Below are positions 8,795 to 17,787 of a stretch of DNA of 64,000 nucleotides, one piece after another (positions within the stretch are counted from its first letter, which is position 1; every line of letters begins with the position of its first letter). A model generated the notes under the pieces. That model was not told the origin of the DNA. It saw only the letters and a list, made by a program, of their open reading frames with translations, and did not search any database. Source of the DNA: an uncultured Rhodospirillales bacterium (GTDB taxonomy: Bacteria > Pseudomonadota > Alphaproteobacteria > Kiloniellales > Kiloniellaceae); assembly GCA_913060675.1 (NCBI GenBank), contig CAJXUS010000009.1, forward strand, positions 1 through 64,000, given 5' to 3'. Made by a program: the position numbers and the translations under genes.

Positions 8795-8975
8795 TCGACT
8801 TGCCTCAGGCTGGTTTCCGGACTTGAGAGGAGGTTTGTCACCGTAATTCGCTTCCTTCCCAGGGATATGCCCCAGTGGCTTGTCGCGAATCTAATCCTCT
8901 CCTACCGTTGCGGGGGCAGTGTCGGAATTGCGTTATAGATTTTGAGTACGCTTGCCGACTTCCCAATTATTCATT
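8795..8975 (-). ncRNA. Cobalamin riboswitch upstream of gbcA
   Basis: The conserved blocks appear in the right order on the minus strand. CTGCCCCCGCAACGGTA (8919-8903) is followed by GCCACTGGG (8879-8871), GGGAAGG, and the B12 box AGTCCGGAAACCAGCCTG ending near 8806. These match the adenosylcobalamin riboswitch consensus closely. The aptamer ends about 150 bases before the gbcA start on the same strand, with no gene between, so gbcA is the target. Riboswitches of this class normally shut off the downstream gene when B12 is plentiful. The outer limits are approximate because stem P1 could not be fixed exactly. Confidence 0.92.
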
Positions 8976-9001
8976 CAAAATCAATCGCTTGACTTTGAAT
9001 G
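8972..9001. promoter_or_regulatory. Dyad-symmetric site upstream of the gbcA leader
   Basis: CATTCAAA (8972-8979) and TTTGAATG (8994-9001) flank an inner TCAA-TCGC-TTGA, giving a 30-base dyad with one mismatched pair. It sits just outside the riboswitch, where the gbcA promoter should be, and in the divergent gap shared with the methyltransferase. It may bind a regulator of either gene. I cannot name the protein. Confidence 0.4.
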
Positions 9002-9174
9002 ACACCTGGAGGAGTTATCGTTTAAAAGGAAGTTTTATTAAAATATACAACTGATTCGCTTTGAAAAACGACTGGCAGAACAGCGTTTGCGACAATGTCG
9101 TTTATGACTGTAATTATCCGTCGTTGCTATGGTAAAAGTGGTCGTGATTGTTTGATTGGTTTGGATTATTTTTT

Positions 9175-9831
9175 ATGAATTCTCGACATGTATCCATTAC
9201 GGATGAACTACAAAGATATTTGTTAGGTTTCGGTGTACGAGAAGACGAGTTGTTAAGGCGTTTGCGAAAAGAAACCTTGGCAATGCGTTTTGGCCATATG
9301 CAAGTTAGTCCAGAGCAAGGCCAACTCCTTTCTTTCCTCGTAAAGCTACTTGGTGTGTCATCGATTTTAGAGATCGGTGTTTTTACCGGATACAGTAGTT
9401 TGTGCATGGCACGTGCCCTCCCCGATGATGGTGTCTTGATGGGGTTAGACAATCAGAAGAAATTTACCGATATAGCCGAAGCCTTTTGGTTAGAAGCAGG
9501 CGTTGAGAGCAAAATAGAGCTTAGGCTTTGCGATGCCATGGCTGAAATAACTCGTCTTCACAAAAAAGCAGCCTGTTTTGATCTGATTTTTCTAGATGCG
9601 GATAAAGAACGCTATCCCGATTATTATGAAGCGTGTCTAGCACTGCTAGCGCCAGGCGGATTACTAGTTGTTGATAATGTTCTCTGGTACGGGAATGTCG
9701 CCAAGGAGACCGTAAGCGAGCCTATAACAGAGTCCATTCGGACTTTAAATAAAACCATCGTTGAAGATCAAAGAGTGGAAATGGTGATGCTTCCCTTTTC
9801 AGATGGTATGACCCTTGTGAAGAAAAAGTAA
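9175..9831 (+). CDS. Class I SAM-dependent O-methyltransferase
   Basis: A 218-residue methyltransferase of the caffeoyl-CoA/catechol O-methyltransferase family (methyltransferase family 3). The SAM-binding motif is LEIGVFTGYSS, the metal-binding Asp lies in IFLDADKERYPDYYE, and the VVDNVLWYG segment is typical. Bacterial members methylate catechol-like hydroxyls, and the substrate here is unknown. The ATG at 9175 is chosen over a TTG at 9148, though its ribosome site is weak. It is divergent from gbcA and convergent with the next esterase gene, 13 bases away. Confidence 0.85.
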   Translation: MNSRHVSITDELQRYLLGFGVREDELLRRLRKETLAMRFGHMQVSPEQGQLLSFLVKLLGVSSILEIGVFTGYSSLCMARALPDDGVLMGLDNQKKFTDIAEAFWLEAGVESKIELRLCDAMAEITRLHKKAACFDLIFLDADKERYPDYYEACLALLAPGGLLVVDNVLWYGNVAKETVSEPITESIRTLNKTIVEDQRVEMVMLPFSDGMTLVKKK

Positions 9832-9844
9832 CATCAGCCGAATG

Positions 9845-10801
9845 TTAGGCTGTCAGATCCTTAAGGGCCTGTACAATACGGGAAAAGGCTTTTTCTGCCC
9901 GCGGGCTGATGTGTCGCGCCCGGAGCCAGCCATGCATCAGGCCGGGTTCAACGACCGACCTCGCCGTAACACCTGCGGATTTTAGTTTGTCGACAAAATC
10001 AGGGCCATCATCAGAAAGAGGGTCGAGTTCAGCAGAAGAAACATATGCAGGTGGTAGGTTGGAAAAATCATGAGCCTGTGCTGGAAAAATTTTGAAATCC
10101 TGCTTGTCTTGCTCTGTTGCAGAGTGTCCGAGATAATAATCAATATAGGTATGAAGGTCAGGCGCACTAAACAGAGGCGCATTTTTCTGATGGGTGCGTG
10201 ACGGGAGTGCCTCGCTTGATAAGGCTGGGTAAAGAAGGAGCTGGCCTTTTATCCATGGCGCGTTAAAGCCCAGTAAGTGGATGTCGCGCGCAATCATCGT
10301 AATGACCGCAGCTAGTGTTCCCCCCGCCGAATCCCCGCCGATCACTAGACGATCGATATCTACATCGAAAATTTTCGGGGCTTCAGTGATGGCCTGATAT
10401 ACGGCCCAACAATCGTCTACCGCAGCAGGATAGGGATGTTCCGGTGCTAAACGATAATCTACGGCAATGACCTGTACTCCCGCCTGAACGGCGAGATCTG
10501 CAGTGATCGAATCGTGACTATCAAGATCTCCGAGCACCCAGCCGCCGCCGTGGAAATAGATCAGGGTTGGGTGGAGACCAATGCGATCTTTAGGGCGATA
10601 GACCCTGATCGGAATATCACAATCAGGACCTTCGACGGCACCTTCTAGAATTTTTATATTTTCTGAATGAGGGGACTGGAAATGTTTGCACATCTGATCA
10701 TAACTTTGCCTGATGTCTTCAAGCTCAATTGTCTCAGGTGTTGAAAAACTCTCGGTCTTAGCAACAAAATCTCGAAGCTCTAAATCCAGCCCGTCACTCA
10801 T
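9845..10801 (-). CDS. Alpha/beta hydrolase, hormone-sensitive-lipase-type esterase
   Basis: Carboxylic ester hydrolase of 318 residues. The oxyanion motif HGGGW, the nucleophile motif GDSAGG, an acidic residue in the ELDPLSDDG region and the final His in MHGW form the family IV (HSL) set. It has no signal peptide, so it is cytoplasmic. The ATG at 10801 has AGGTG upstream and lies 12 bases after the stop of the small lipoprotein gene, so the two are probably cotranscribed. Substrate unknown. Confidence 0.88.
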   Translation of the reverse strand: MSDGLDLELRDFVAKTESFSTPETIELEDIRQSYDQMCKHFQSPHSENIKILEGAVEGPDCDIPIRVYRPKDRIGLHPTLIYFHGGGWVLGDLDSHDSITADLAVQAGVQVIAVDYRLAPEHPYPAAVDDCWAVYQAITEAPKIFDVDIDRLVIGGDSAGGTLAAVITMIARDIHLLGFNAPWIKGQLLLYPALSSEALPSRTHQKNAPLFSAPDLHTYIDYYLGHSATEQDKQDFKIFPAQAHDFSNLPPAYVSSAELDPLSDDGPDFVDKLKSAGVTARSVVEPGLMHGWLRARHISPRAEKAFSRIVQALKDLTA

Positions 10802-10813
10802 ATTCAACACCTA

Positions 10814-10978
10814 CTAAAGGATACAGTGTTTCGCGAAGTCAGTAGCTTCGTTGGCAGACCAATCACCTTTAGGTTTTTCTTTCAAGCCGTCACACCATTC
10901 TTGGCTACCAACTTCTGGTGAACAGGCTGTAAGTGCTGAAATGAAAAGCGCCGCTAGGGCTAGCTTGATATAGGACAT
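10814..10978 (-). CDS. Small DUF3012-type lipoprotein
   Basis: A 54-residue protein. A short signal peptide ends in the lipobox LTAC (Cys19), followed by SPEVGSQEWC, KEKPKGDW, SANEA and KHC. This layout, with two further Cys, fits DUF3012, a family of tiny lipoproteins of unknown function. The start has a strong AGGGGG site 4 bases upstream. It directly precedes the esterase gene on the same strand. Probably anchored to a membrane facing the periplasm, with Cys29 and Cys52 free to form a disulfide. Confidence 0.8.
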   Translation of the reverse strand: MSYIKLALAALFISALTACSPEVGSQEWCDGLKEKPKGDWSANEATDFAKHCIL

Positions 10979-11138
10979 ATTTCCCCCTACCCAATTTGGG
11001 TCTTGTAAACATAATTGTACATTAATCTTTGGTTATACTAAGTCAGATTTTCCCATCTGACTACCTCGGGTTACTACCTATATGAAAATAATCGTTTTTA
11101 TACAGGTAGATCCAAGAAAAATGAGTAGTAAATAAAGT

Positions 11139-12095
11139 TTACAAGTCGAGTGTAAGGCGGCCACTCTTTGCCCTTGAACAGCAGACCATTAGTACTTGGT
11201 TCTCACTTTTTTCGTCTTCGGTCAAAATCATGTCCCTATGATCAACGTCCCCTTCTATTAGGCCCGTTTCACAAGTGCCACAAATTCCTTCGCAACAAGC
11301 GTGGTCGACGAAAATTCCGTTTTCTTCGAGTACAGTGAGAATACTTTTGTCTGCGGGTACTTGTAGTACTTTTCCCGTGCTCTGTATGACAACTTCAAAA
11401 CTGTCATCGTCTTCTCTCGGTCCCGTACTGTCGTCTGCTGCAAAATGCTCAAATCGAACAGTGTCGACGGGCCATGCATGCGTCGCTTCTTTTACCGCAT
11501 CCATAAGGCCACCGGGGCCGCAACAGTATATCTGAACACCGGGATCAACTCGGCTAAACAAGGACTGCGTTTTCAGAGGGCCATGAACGTCATCGAAAGA
11601 AAAGATCACATGGCTGGAAAGTTCACTTGATTTCAGCTCTTCCATGAAGGCCGCACGGTCTTCGTTTCGACAGGCATAATAAAGTTGAAAAGGTTTCCCT
11701 AATGCTTTTAGCCGTCTCGCCATGGATAAAATTGGCGTAATGCCAATGCCGCCGCCGATGAGTTTATACCTCTGAGCACTTTCATCGAGTTCAAAATGAT
11801 TTCGAGGAATAGAAATCTCGACCTGATCACCAACTTTAAAGGTATCATGAAGATAAATGGACCCCCCACGACTATTCTCGTCTTTTTGAACACCTATGAC
11901 GTAGCGTAATTGTTCATTTGGGGCATTCGACAAAGAGTATTGTCTCACCAATCCGTTCGAAAGAAAGACATCAACGTGCGATCCTGCCGTAAAGGATGGC
12001 AATGGTTCCCCACTGGGGCTAACAAGCTCGTATGTGCGGATATTTAGGGCCTGATCCTTGATGGCATTGATAAGGACAGTGATCCGTTGGGTCAT
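11139..12095 (-). CDS. PDR/VanB-family flavin and 2Fe-2S oxidoreductase
   Basis: Reductase component for a Rieske-type oxygenase, 318 residues. Order of domains: FMN-binding barrel with RQYSLSNAP (about 53-61), NAD-binding lobe with GGGIGITP, then a C-terminal ferredoxin with CCEGICGTC and a late CC pair. This is the layout of phthalate dioxygenase reductase and vanillate demethylase reductase. No oxygenase gene lies beside it, and gbcA already has gbcB, so its partner must be elsewhere. The 263 bases before ydbH hold no gene. Confidence 0.88.
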   Translation of the reverse strand: MTQRITVLINAIKDQALNIRTYELVSPSGEPLPSFTAGSHVDVFLSNGLVRQYSLSNAPNEQLRYVIGVQKDENSRGGSIYLHDTFKVGDQVEISIPRNHFELDESAQRYKLIGGGIGITPILSMARRLKALGKPFQLYYACRNEDRAAFMEELKSSELSSHVIFSFDDVHGPLKTQSLFSRVDPGVQIYCCGPGGLMDAVKEATHAWPVDTVRFEHFAADDSTGPREDDDSFEVVIQSTGKVLQVPADKSILTVLEENGIFVDHACCEGICGTCETGLIEGDVDHRDMILTEDEKSENQVLMVCCSRAKSGRLTLDL

Positions 12096-12358
12096 TAGTT
12101 ACACTTTCTTCGCGCGTTGTATCTTTTGCATTAAGCAACTATTTGTCGGTCTTATGATCGATTGCCCATAAATACCTGTATATATAATAGATTGGTACTT
12201 TTGTTGGAAAAGTACAACAACTTGTGTGTTCCGAATTGAAGCAAAATAAGTAAGTTATTGTTTCAAAGTCCTGGCCCCAGGATGATAAAAATATGCTTCA
12301 TTAAACAGGCTGTTACTTGGGGTCTTTTCAGGCACCTTGCTTGTGCTAGTGTAGCGAA

Positions 12359-15352
12359 ATGGGTTCTAAAAAAAATTACTGGCGAAAAATTAGCAAGATT
12401 ATTCTAGGGCTTGGATTCATTTTGATCCTCGCGGGCGGACTGTTGGCCGTTTACCGAATTTCAATTGCTCAATATTTTCTCGAACAAGCGGCTCAACAGG
12501 CAAAGATTCCGCATTTCAAAGCCCAAGTCGTAGATATTTCTTACAACAAAATAAGCCTAGAAAAGCTCGCTGCAGGAGAAGCCGCCGAGTTTTCGTTGGG
12601 TAGCTTACAGCTAAATTTCGACCTTGTTGAACTGTGGCGTGGGGGCGCTCTTGAGGTCAACATCGATAGGCTTAAGCTGTCACTTGATATTACGGGAAAG
12701 AAGCCCTTGCTTGGTTCCTTGGATGTATTGCTCTCAGGTGAAGGGGACGGTGAAGCTAGCGCGATGCCAACGTTACCTTTTCAGCCAGAGGTTCATTTAA
12801 CCAATAGCGAGCTGAACATTACTGCCGAACCTGGATTAATTCACCTTCCTCTGGCCGCAGAGGCGATAGGAACTTCGGAAGATAACATTCAAGGGTGGAT
12901 CAGCTTTGAGGGTGGGAAACTTGGCGATAGCGAACCTGAAGGGTTTTCTTTGAGCATGATATTTTCGTCTTCGGATCTGCAGCTTGATTGGGATATAAAT
13001 TGGCAGGAAATTGGGTTTGAGGGTGAAGGCGCGGCATCGTTATTTTTGGATGATCCAGGGCTGAATTGGAATGTTTTTGGCAATATTACAGGAAGCTTGC
13101 CTGTTGCTTTTTTAGGCAAAAATGCGCCTGCAGTAAAAACCATCAACGGAGAGATTAAATTAGACGGAGTGGGGGAAGTCCGCGTTTCTGGCCCTGTGCC
13201 AGAAAGGTGGCGATTAGCTGTCGGGCCTCTTTTAACTGGATTGAACACGGCTACCGCAGATTTGTCGGTTGATACACAAACTCGAATCCTTCTTCATACT
13301 GGCGTATCAATAGAGAGTAATATCCCCTTAAATATCAAGCAAAAGGGGGAGGAAACACGCCTTAGACTGTACCAAGATGCCGTTTATTCAGTTGTTGGTT
13401 TAGAAGCCGATCAATCTCTTCCACCCGAAATCCATGATTTATTAGGAAATCAAATTTCGGGAGAAGTTTTGAAAGAGGGAACCAAGCTTTCATTTCGGCT
13501 AATGGATGAACATCCCTATACAGGGGAAGTCAGTGGAAGAGCTAAGGGGCAGACGGGTTTTGAGCTGAATTACAACGGTGCCGTCTCTGGGCATGTTGAT
13601 CAAGGGTTAGGCCTTCTTAGCGGCACCAAGGGAGAACTTGAACTGGTTGCTTCTAATATTGCCTTACCTCAAATCAAGGCTGCTGAAATCAGCTTTCAAG
13701 TCGGGGCTCTGTACAATAATTTAGAGGGTTGGAACGGTGATTGGAAGAGTACCTTTAAGGGACTCATAGTTCCGCAGCAAGGAGATGGATCAAAGAAATA
13801 TGTTAAAGCTTCAAGTCGTGGGTTTGAGGGGAAATATCAACTGAATGAGAATGTGCTGTCTGTAGCAGAAGGGCACGGCAATATCTTAGTGTCGTCTTTA
13901 TTCCTTCCTGGGAAGTTAGAAGCGACAAGTCCTGTTTCTATCAGTGTGCAACGTTTTGATAGTACACTGGTACTGCCTTCTCTTGCCAATGATAGGGTCA
14001 CATTGAAAGAGATGAATGCAAAGGCTTCTGTTGAAACCCTTAAAGTGAATCTTATTGAAGCAAAACAAAAAATTTCATTTGCGAGACTAGAGGCCGGATT
14101 AACTGGGGGCAGTGATAATGTGTGGCGCGTTAAATCCACAATAAATGAGGCCCTTGCACCAGATTTGAAGCTTAAAATTGGCAAGTTAACGTCTGTGTTT
14201 ACAACACCATTTACGCCACTGGGGTTGCCGGATGATATATCAAAAACCCCTTTTGAAGCCAGGGTACGTGGCCAGGTTAAATCAGAAGACGAAGCCTTGG
14301 CTTTACCTGAGGGACAATTTTCTGCGGAGGTTAAGGGAAGCCTTCAGAAGGTTAAGTTGCAGGTAGAAGCAGGCCTTTTAGAAGGGGCTACTCTACTTGC
14401 CGTAGAAGGGCAGATAACACCGAGCTCTCTTGATGGAGCATTTGATGTTGTTATCCCAAAGTTACTTTTTACAGAAGGCGGGATTCAACCTGCAACCTTT
14501 TCCCCTGTGTTGTCTGATGTGAAGGTTCAAAGTGGAACATTTTCTGGGCATGCCGAAATTGCATTGAAAAATGGGAAGCCCGATGGTCACGGTTATATCA
14601 ACCTTGATATTGACGAGGCATTAATCAGCGATTTGCCAGTCCGTGGCCTTGAAGGCCGATTTTTCTTTCAGGGCATAACCGAGCCAAGTTTACCGCCAGG
14701 CCAAAGTTTGAAAATAACAGAACTTGATGCAGGTGTTCCTCTTACGGATATTGAATTGCTTTTTGGGGCTTATTTAGAGCAAGGGCAGCCGGTTGTGGAC
14801 CTTCGTAACGCCGGGCTAAATGTAGCGGGCGGGCAGGTTTATCTAAAGCCAGGTATATTCCAGGTCCTTGAAGAAAAGCAGAGCCTTGAAGTTCAAGTTA
14901 ATAAGTTGGATGTGAAAGAGCTTTTTGCCTTGATTGGCCGGGATGATCTAAGCGGGACGGGGTTGCTTTCCGGTCAGATACCAATAAGGCTTGAGGGAGA
15001 GCAGGTGGTTATCAAGGGCGGACATCTATCCACGGATGGCCCTGGAGTTTTGCAAATCAGATCTCAGGTCGTTGCAGATGCTTTAGCCTCTGGAGGAGAA
15101 CAGGTTGAGTTATTGATCAAAGCTCTTCAAAATTTTCACTATACTGAATTGGCCCTTGATATAGAAAAGCCCCTGAATGGAGCGGCTCAGGTCAAATTGG
15201 GTATAAGTGGCGCCAATAAAGATGTCTTAGAGGGGCACCCCTTCCGGCTTAATATTAACCTCGAGACGCGTATTGAACCCTTACTTGAGGTTCTTTTACA
15301 GGGACAAAAGATTTCAAAAGGCTTGGTTTCTGGATTCCTAAAAAAACGTTGA
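12359..15352 (+). CDS. ydbH: YdbH-family AsmA-like intermembrane phospholipid transporter
   Basis: A 997-residue periplasm-spanning protein with one N-terminal membrane anchor (about residues 12-32, IILGLGFILILAGGLLAVY), followed by a long run of beta-strand-rich repeats without Cys. In E. coli, YdbH forms a bridge with the outer-membrane lipoprotein YnbE and moves phospholipids between the membranes redundantly with TamB and YhdP. The two genes that follow are YnbE- and YdbL-like, which supports the assignment. It is about 120 residues longer than the E. coli protein. The GTAGCG ribosome-site region before the ATG is weak. Confidence 0.85.
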   Translation: MGSKKNYWRKISKIILGLGFILILAGGLLAVYRISIAQYFLEQAAQQAKIPHFKAQVVDISYNKISLEKLAAGEAAEFSLGSLQLNFDLVELWRGGALEVNIDRLKLSLDITGKKPLLGSLDVLLSGEGDGEASAMPTLPFQPEVHLTNSELNITAEPGLIHLPLAAEAIGTSEDNIQGWISFEGGKLGDSEPEGFSLSMIFSSSDLQLDWDINWQEIGFEGEGAASLFLDDPGLNWNVFGNITGSLPVAFLGKNAPAVKTINGEIKLDGVGEVRVSGPVPERWRLAVGPLLTGLNTATADLSVDTQTRILLHTGVSIESNIPLNIKQKGEETRLRLYQDAVYSVVGLEADQSLPPEIHDLLGNQISGEVLKEGTKLSFRLMDEHPYTGEVSGRAKGQTGFELNYNGAVSGHVDQGLGLLSGTKGELELVASNIALPQIKAAEISFQVGALYNNLEGWNGDWKSTFKGLIVPQQGDGSKKYVKASSRGFEGKYQLNENVLSVAEGHGNILVSSLFLPGKLEATSPVSISVQRFDSTLVLPSLANDRVTLKEMNAKASVETLKVNLIEAKQKISFARLEAGLTGGSDNVWRVKSTINEALAPDLKLKIGKLTSVFTTPFTPLGLPDDISKTPFEARVRGQVKSEDEALALPEGQFSAEVKGSLQKVKLQVEAGLLEGATLLAVEGQITPSSLDGAFDVVIPKLLFTEGGIQPATFSPVLSDVKVQSGTFSGHAEIALKNGKPDGHGYINLDIDEALISDLPVRGLEGRFFFQGITEPSLPPGQSLKITELDAGVPLTDIELLFGAYLEQGQPVVDLRNAGLNVAGGQVYLKPGIFQVLEEKQSLEVQVNKLDVKELFALIGRDDLSGTGLLSGQIPIRLEGEQVVIKGGHLSTDGPGVLQIRSQVVADALASGGEQVELLIKALQNFHYTELALDIEKPLNGAAQVKLGISGANKDVLEGHPFRLNINLETRIEPLLEVLLQGQKISKGLVSGFLKKR

Positions 15353-15501
15353 TACATAAAATATTTTGAACCCCAGATCGTTGAATATATGGGGTGAACC
15401 AATTGTGCCTTTCCCTTGCCTTATTTTGGCGGCTATTCTTATCTTGAATTAAATGACTTTTACAAAAGGATAGCGCCTTGGTTGGCCTTCTGAGCGATAC
15501 T

Positions 15502-15690
15502 ATGTGCCGACGTCTTTTGATATTGGCAGCTATAACATTTGGCCTTCAGGCTTGTGCGCCGACCGTTAAGGTCGAAGCGCCTCAAGAGCCAATTACCATT
15601 AACCTGAATATTAAACTGGATGCCGAAGTACGTGTGCGTCTGGAAGATCAGGCTAAAGACGATATTAACAATAACCCGACTCTCTTTTAG
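15502..15690 (+). CDS. ynbE: YnbE-family outer-membrane lipoprotein
   Basis: Small lipoprotein of 62 residues with signal peptide MCRRLLILAAITFGLQAC. The mature part keeps the family core APQEPITINLNIKLD and ends in PTLF, close to E. coli YnbE, which completes the YdbH bridge at the outer membrane by strand pairing. An in-frame TTG at 15478 has a better AAGGA site and would add 8 residues, so the start is uncertain. It lies 150 bases after ydbH and 25 before ydbL. Confidence 0.85.
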   Translation: MCRRLLILAAITFGLQACAPTVKVEAPQEPITINLNIKLDAEVRVRLEDQAKDDINNNPTLF

Positions 15691-15715
15691 GTAGTCGGTG
15701 GAGGAAATTGAAACA

Positions 15716-16051
15716 ATGGTTCTACAAAGCATGAAAATGTTAAGAGTTCTGTTTGTCGCAATCGCTGTCTTGTCTGTAGTTCCTTCTGCATGGTCGGCTG
15801 ACCTTGATAGTTTGAGACGTTCAGGAGCCGTTGGTGAAAGATACGACGGACTTGCTGTAGCCAGAGATGGTTCCGCGTCAGATTTTGTCTCATCCGTGAA
15901 TGCGCAACGTTCAAAAATTTATCAAGAGCGAGCCAGCAAAGAAGGCGTCTCTGCCCAAGACGTTGGGAAGGTTTATGCCAAACAGATTATGAGTAAAGCA
16001 CCCGCAGGGACATGGTTTCTCAATGAGAGCGGTTCCTGGGCGCAAAAATAG
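15716..16051 (+). CDS. ydbL: YdbL-family (DUF1318) periplasmic protein
   Basis: A 111-residue exported protein with a cleavable signal peptide ending near AWSA. The mature part has the DUF1318 pattern: LRRSGAVGERYDGL, NAQRSKIYQERA, and a C-terminal AGTWFLNESGSW. In E. coli, YdbL modulates assembly or function of the YdbH-YnbE bridge. The ATG at 15716 follows GGAGG at a long spacing of 11 bases. Last gene of the operon, followed by a strong hairpin. Confidence 0.87.
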   Translation: MVLQSMKMLRVLFVAIAVLSVVPSAWSADLDSLRRSGAVGERYDGLAVARDGSASDFVSSVNAQRSKIYQERASKEGVSAQDVGKVYAKQIMSKAPAGTWFLNESGSWAQK

Positions 16052-16080
16052 TTAGCTATAAATTTTTCTGAACAATATGC

Positions 16081-16110
16081 AAAAGGCCCTGTCAACGGAC
16101 AGGGCCTTTT
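16081..16110. terminator. Bidirectional terminator between ydbL and glpK
   Basis: A perfect 13-bp stem, AAAAGGCCCTGTC (16081-16093) with its complement 16098-16110, and an AACG loop. A-runs and T-runs flank it on both strands, so it ends both convergent transcripts. Confidence 0.92.
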
Positions 16111-16137
16111 GTCTTTGATGGTTTGGAGGGTTTTTAT

Positions 16138-17625
16138 TTATTGATAGCACGTCCGCTTGATGGCAAGTTCCCATCCTTGGAGATTTTTTGTTCGGGTTTC
16201 ATCTGCCATCTCTGGTTCAAATCGACGATCTAGAGCCCAATTTTGTTTGATGTCATCAAGTGAAGAATAAATCCCATGCTGTAAGCCTGCCAAATAAGCG
16301 GCCCCTAAAGCGGTTGTCTCGGCAACAGCCGGGCGATTTACTTGAAGGCCTAAAGTATCGGACAGGAACTGCATAACCCAATCGTTAGCTACCATGCCAC
16401 CATCGACGCGCAGGGCGTTCGGGGTCATGCCATCGTCGGCCATTGCCTCGAATAGATCGCGGGTTTGATAACATACGGCTTCGAGGGTGGCGCGAACGAT
16501 TTCCGCAGGCCCGCTGTCACGGGTAAGCCCGTATATGGAGCCACGGGCGTGTGGATCCCAATAAGGTGCGCCGAGCCCCGTGAAGGCTGGAACAAGATAA
16601 ACACCTTTATTATCGGAAATGCTTCTGGCTAAAGCTTCTGTCTCGTTTGCCGATTGGATGATCTTGAGGCCATCTCGCAGCCATTGAACTGCAGCGCCAG
16701 AGACAAAGATCGCGCCCTCGATGGCATAGGATGTTTTACCGTTTATGCGATACCCAATAGTCGTTAAAAGGCGGTTTTTAGAGCTAAGGGGGATTTCCCC
16801 AGTGTTGAGGAGGACAAAACAGCCCGTACCGTAAGTGCTTTTTATATCGCCAGGTTCAAAGCAAGTTTGTCCGAAACTTGCGGCTTGTTGATCACCGGCT
16901 ATGCCCTGTACCGGGATTGCTGTTCCAAATAAGGCAGGGTCGGTCAGACCGAAATCAGCGGCGCATTCTTTTACTTCGGGAAGCATTGATACAGGGATAT
17001 TGAAGAGTTTGAGAAGGTCTTGATCCCAGATCAAATTGTGAATATCAAAGATCATGGTGCGTGATGCATTGGTGACGTCCGTTGCATGCTCTTTGCCGCC
17101 CGTTAAACGCCAGAGCAGGAACGAATCTACAGTGCCAAATGCAAGCTCACCTCGTTCTGCCTTGGCACGAGCGCCATCAACATTGTCGAGAATCCAGGCA
17201 ATCTTGGTCGCAGAAAAATAAGGGTCGAGTAAAAGTCCGGTTTTGGCTGTGACCATATTTTCTAAACCGTCACCTTTTAATTTGGCGCAAAGATCAGCGG
17301 TTCGACGGTCTTGCCACACAATAGCATTGTAGATGGGATCTCCCGTTGTTCTGTCCCAAACTATGGTGGTTTCGCGTTGATTAGTGATGCCGATAGTGGA
17401 AACGCTAATGCCTTGATTTTGGGCATCTTTTAAGGCGGTGGAGCACACGTTTAGGGTTGAGGACCAGATGGTTTCTGGATCATGTTCTACCCAGCCGTCA
17501 TTGGGGAAAATCTGGGGGAACTCTTCTTGAGACTTTGCAAGGCTTGAGCCTTGAGTGTCAAAGACGATTGCCCGGCTACTTGTCGTGCCTTGATCAATAG
17601 AAAGAATATATTTTTTATCACTCAT
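16138..17625 (-). CDS. glpK: Glycerol kinase
   Basis: Phosphorylates glycerol to sn-glycerol 3-phosphate. FGGY-kinase family; the N-terminus [12 protein letters not shown] is the ATP-binding DxGT loop, and [10 protein letters not shown] and the C-terminal [12 protein letters not shown] are family signatures. The ATG at 17625 with AAGGA 7 bases upstream gives 495 residues, the normal length; the frame runs 39 codons further but through the operator region. No glycerol channel or glycerol-3-phosphate dehydrogenase gene is adjacent. Divergent from glpR. Confidence 0.95.
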   Translation of the reverse strand: MSDKKYILSIDQGTTSSRAIVFDTQGSSLAKSQEEFPQIFPNDGWVEHDPETIWSSTLNVCSTALKDAQNQGISVSTIGITNQRETTIVWDRTTGDPIYNAIVWQDRRTADLCAKLKGDGLENMVTAKTGLLLDPYFSATKIAWILDNVDGARAKAERGELAFGTVDSFLLWRLTGGKEHATDVTNASRTMIFDIHNLIWDQDLLKLFNIPVSMLPEVKECAADFGLTDPALFGTAIPVQGIAGDQQAASFGQTCFEPGDIKSTYGTGCFVLLNTGEIPLSSKNRLLTTIGYRINGKTSYAIEGAIFVSGAAVQWLRDGLKIIQSANETEALARSISDNKGVYLVPAFTGLGAPYWDPHARGSIYGLTRDSGPAEIVRATLEAVCYQTRDLFEAMADDGMTPNALRVDGGMVANDWVMQFLSDTLGLQVNRPAVAETTALGAAYLAGLQHGIYSSLDDIKQNWALDRRFEPEMADETRTKNLQGWELAIKRTCYQ

Positions 17626-17660
17626 GCCGGATTCCTTATGTGCTCCCCTTGGATTTTCGC

Positions 17661-17701
17661 CTTTACTTTCGTATGTTCGTTTATGAAAGTAAAGTGAACA
17701 T
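17661..17701. promoter_or_regulatory. GlpR-type operator cluster between glpK and glpR
   Basis: Two nested inverted repeats share this stretch: CTTTACTTTC (17661-17670) with GAAAGTAAAG (17685-17694), and ATGTTC (17673-17678) with GAACAT (17696-17701). ATGTTCG...GAACAT is the half-site type bound by E. coli GlpR. It lies 36 bases upstream of the glpK start and 86 upstream of glpR, so it probably represses glpK and may autoregulate glpR. Confidence 0.7.
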
Positions 17702-17787
17702 GGCTTCCTTTCGTTAAGGCGTTCATGTAAAAGCGAGGTCAAATTGCCGAGAAATCGGTTAAAGGGTGTGTTGAAAGGGAAGTTTAC

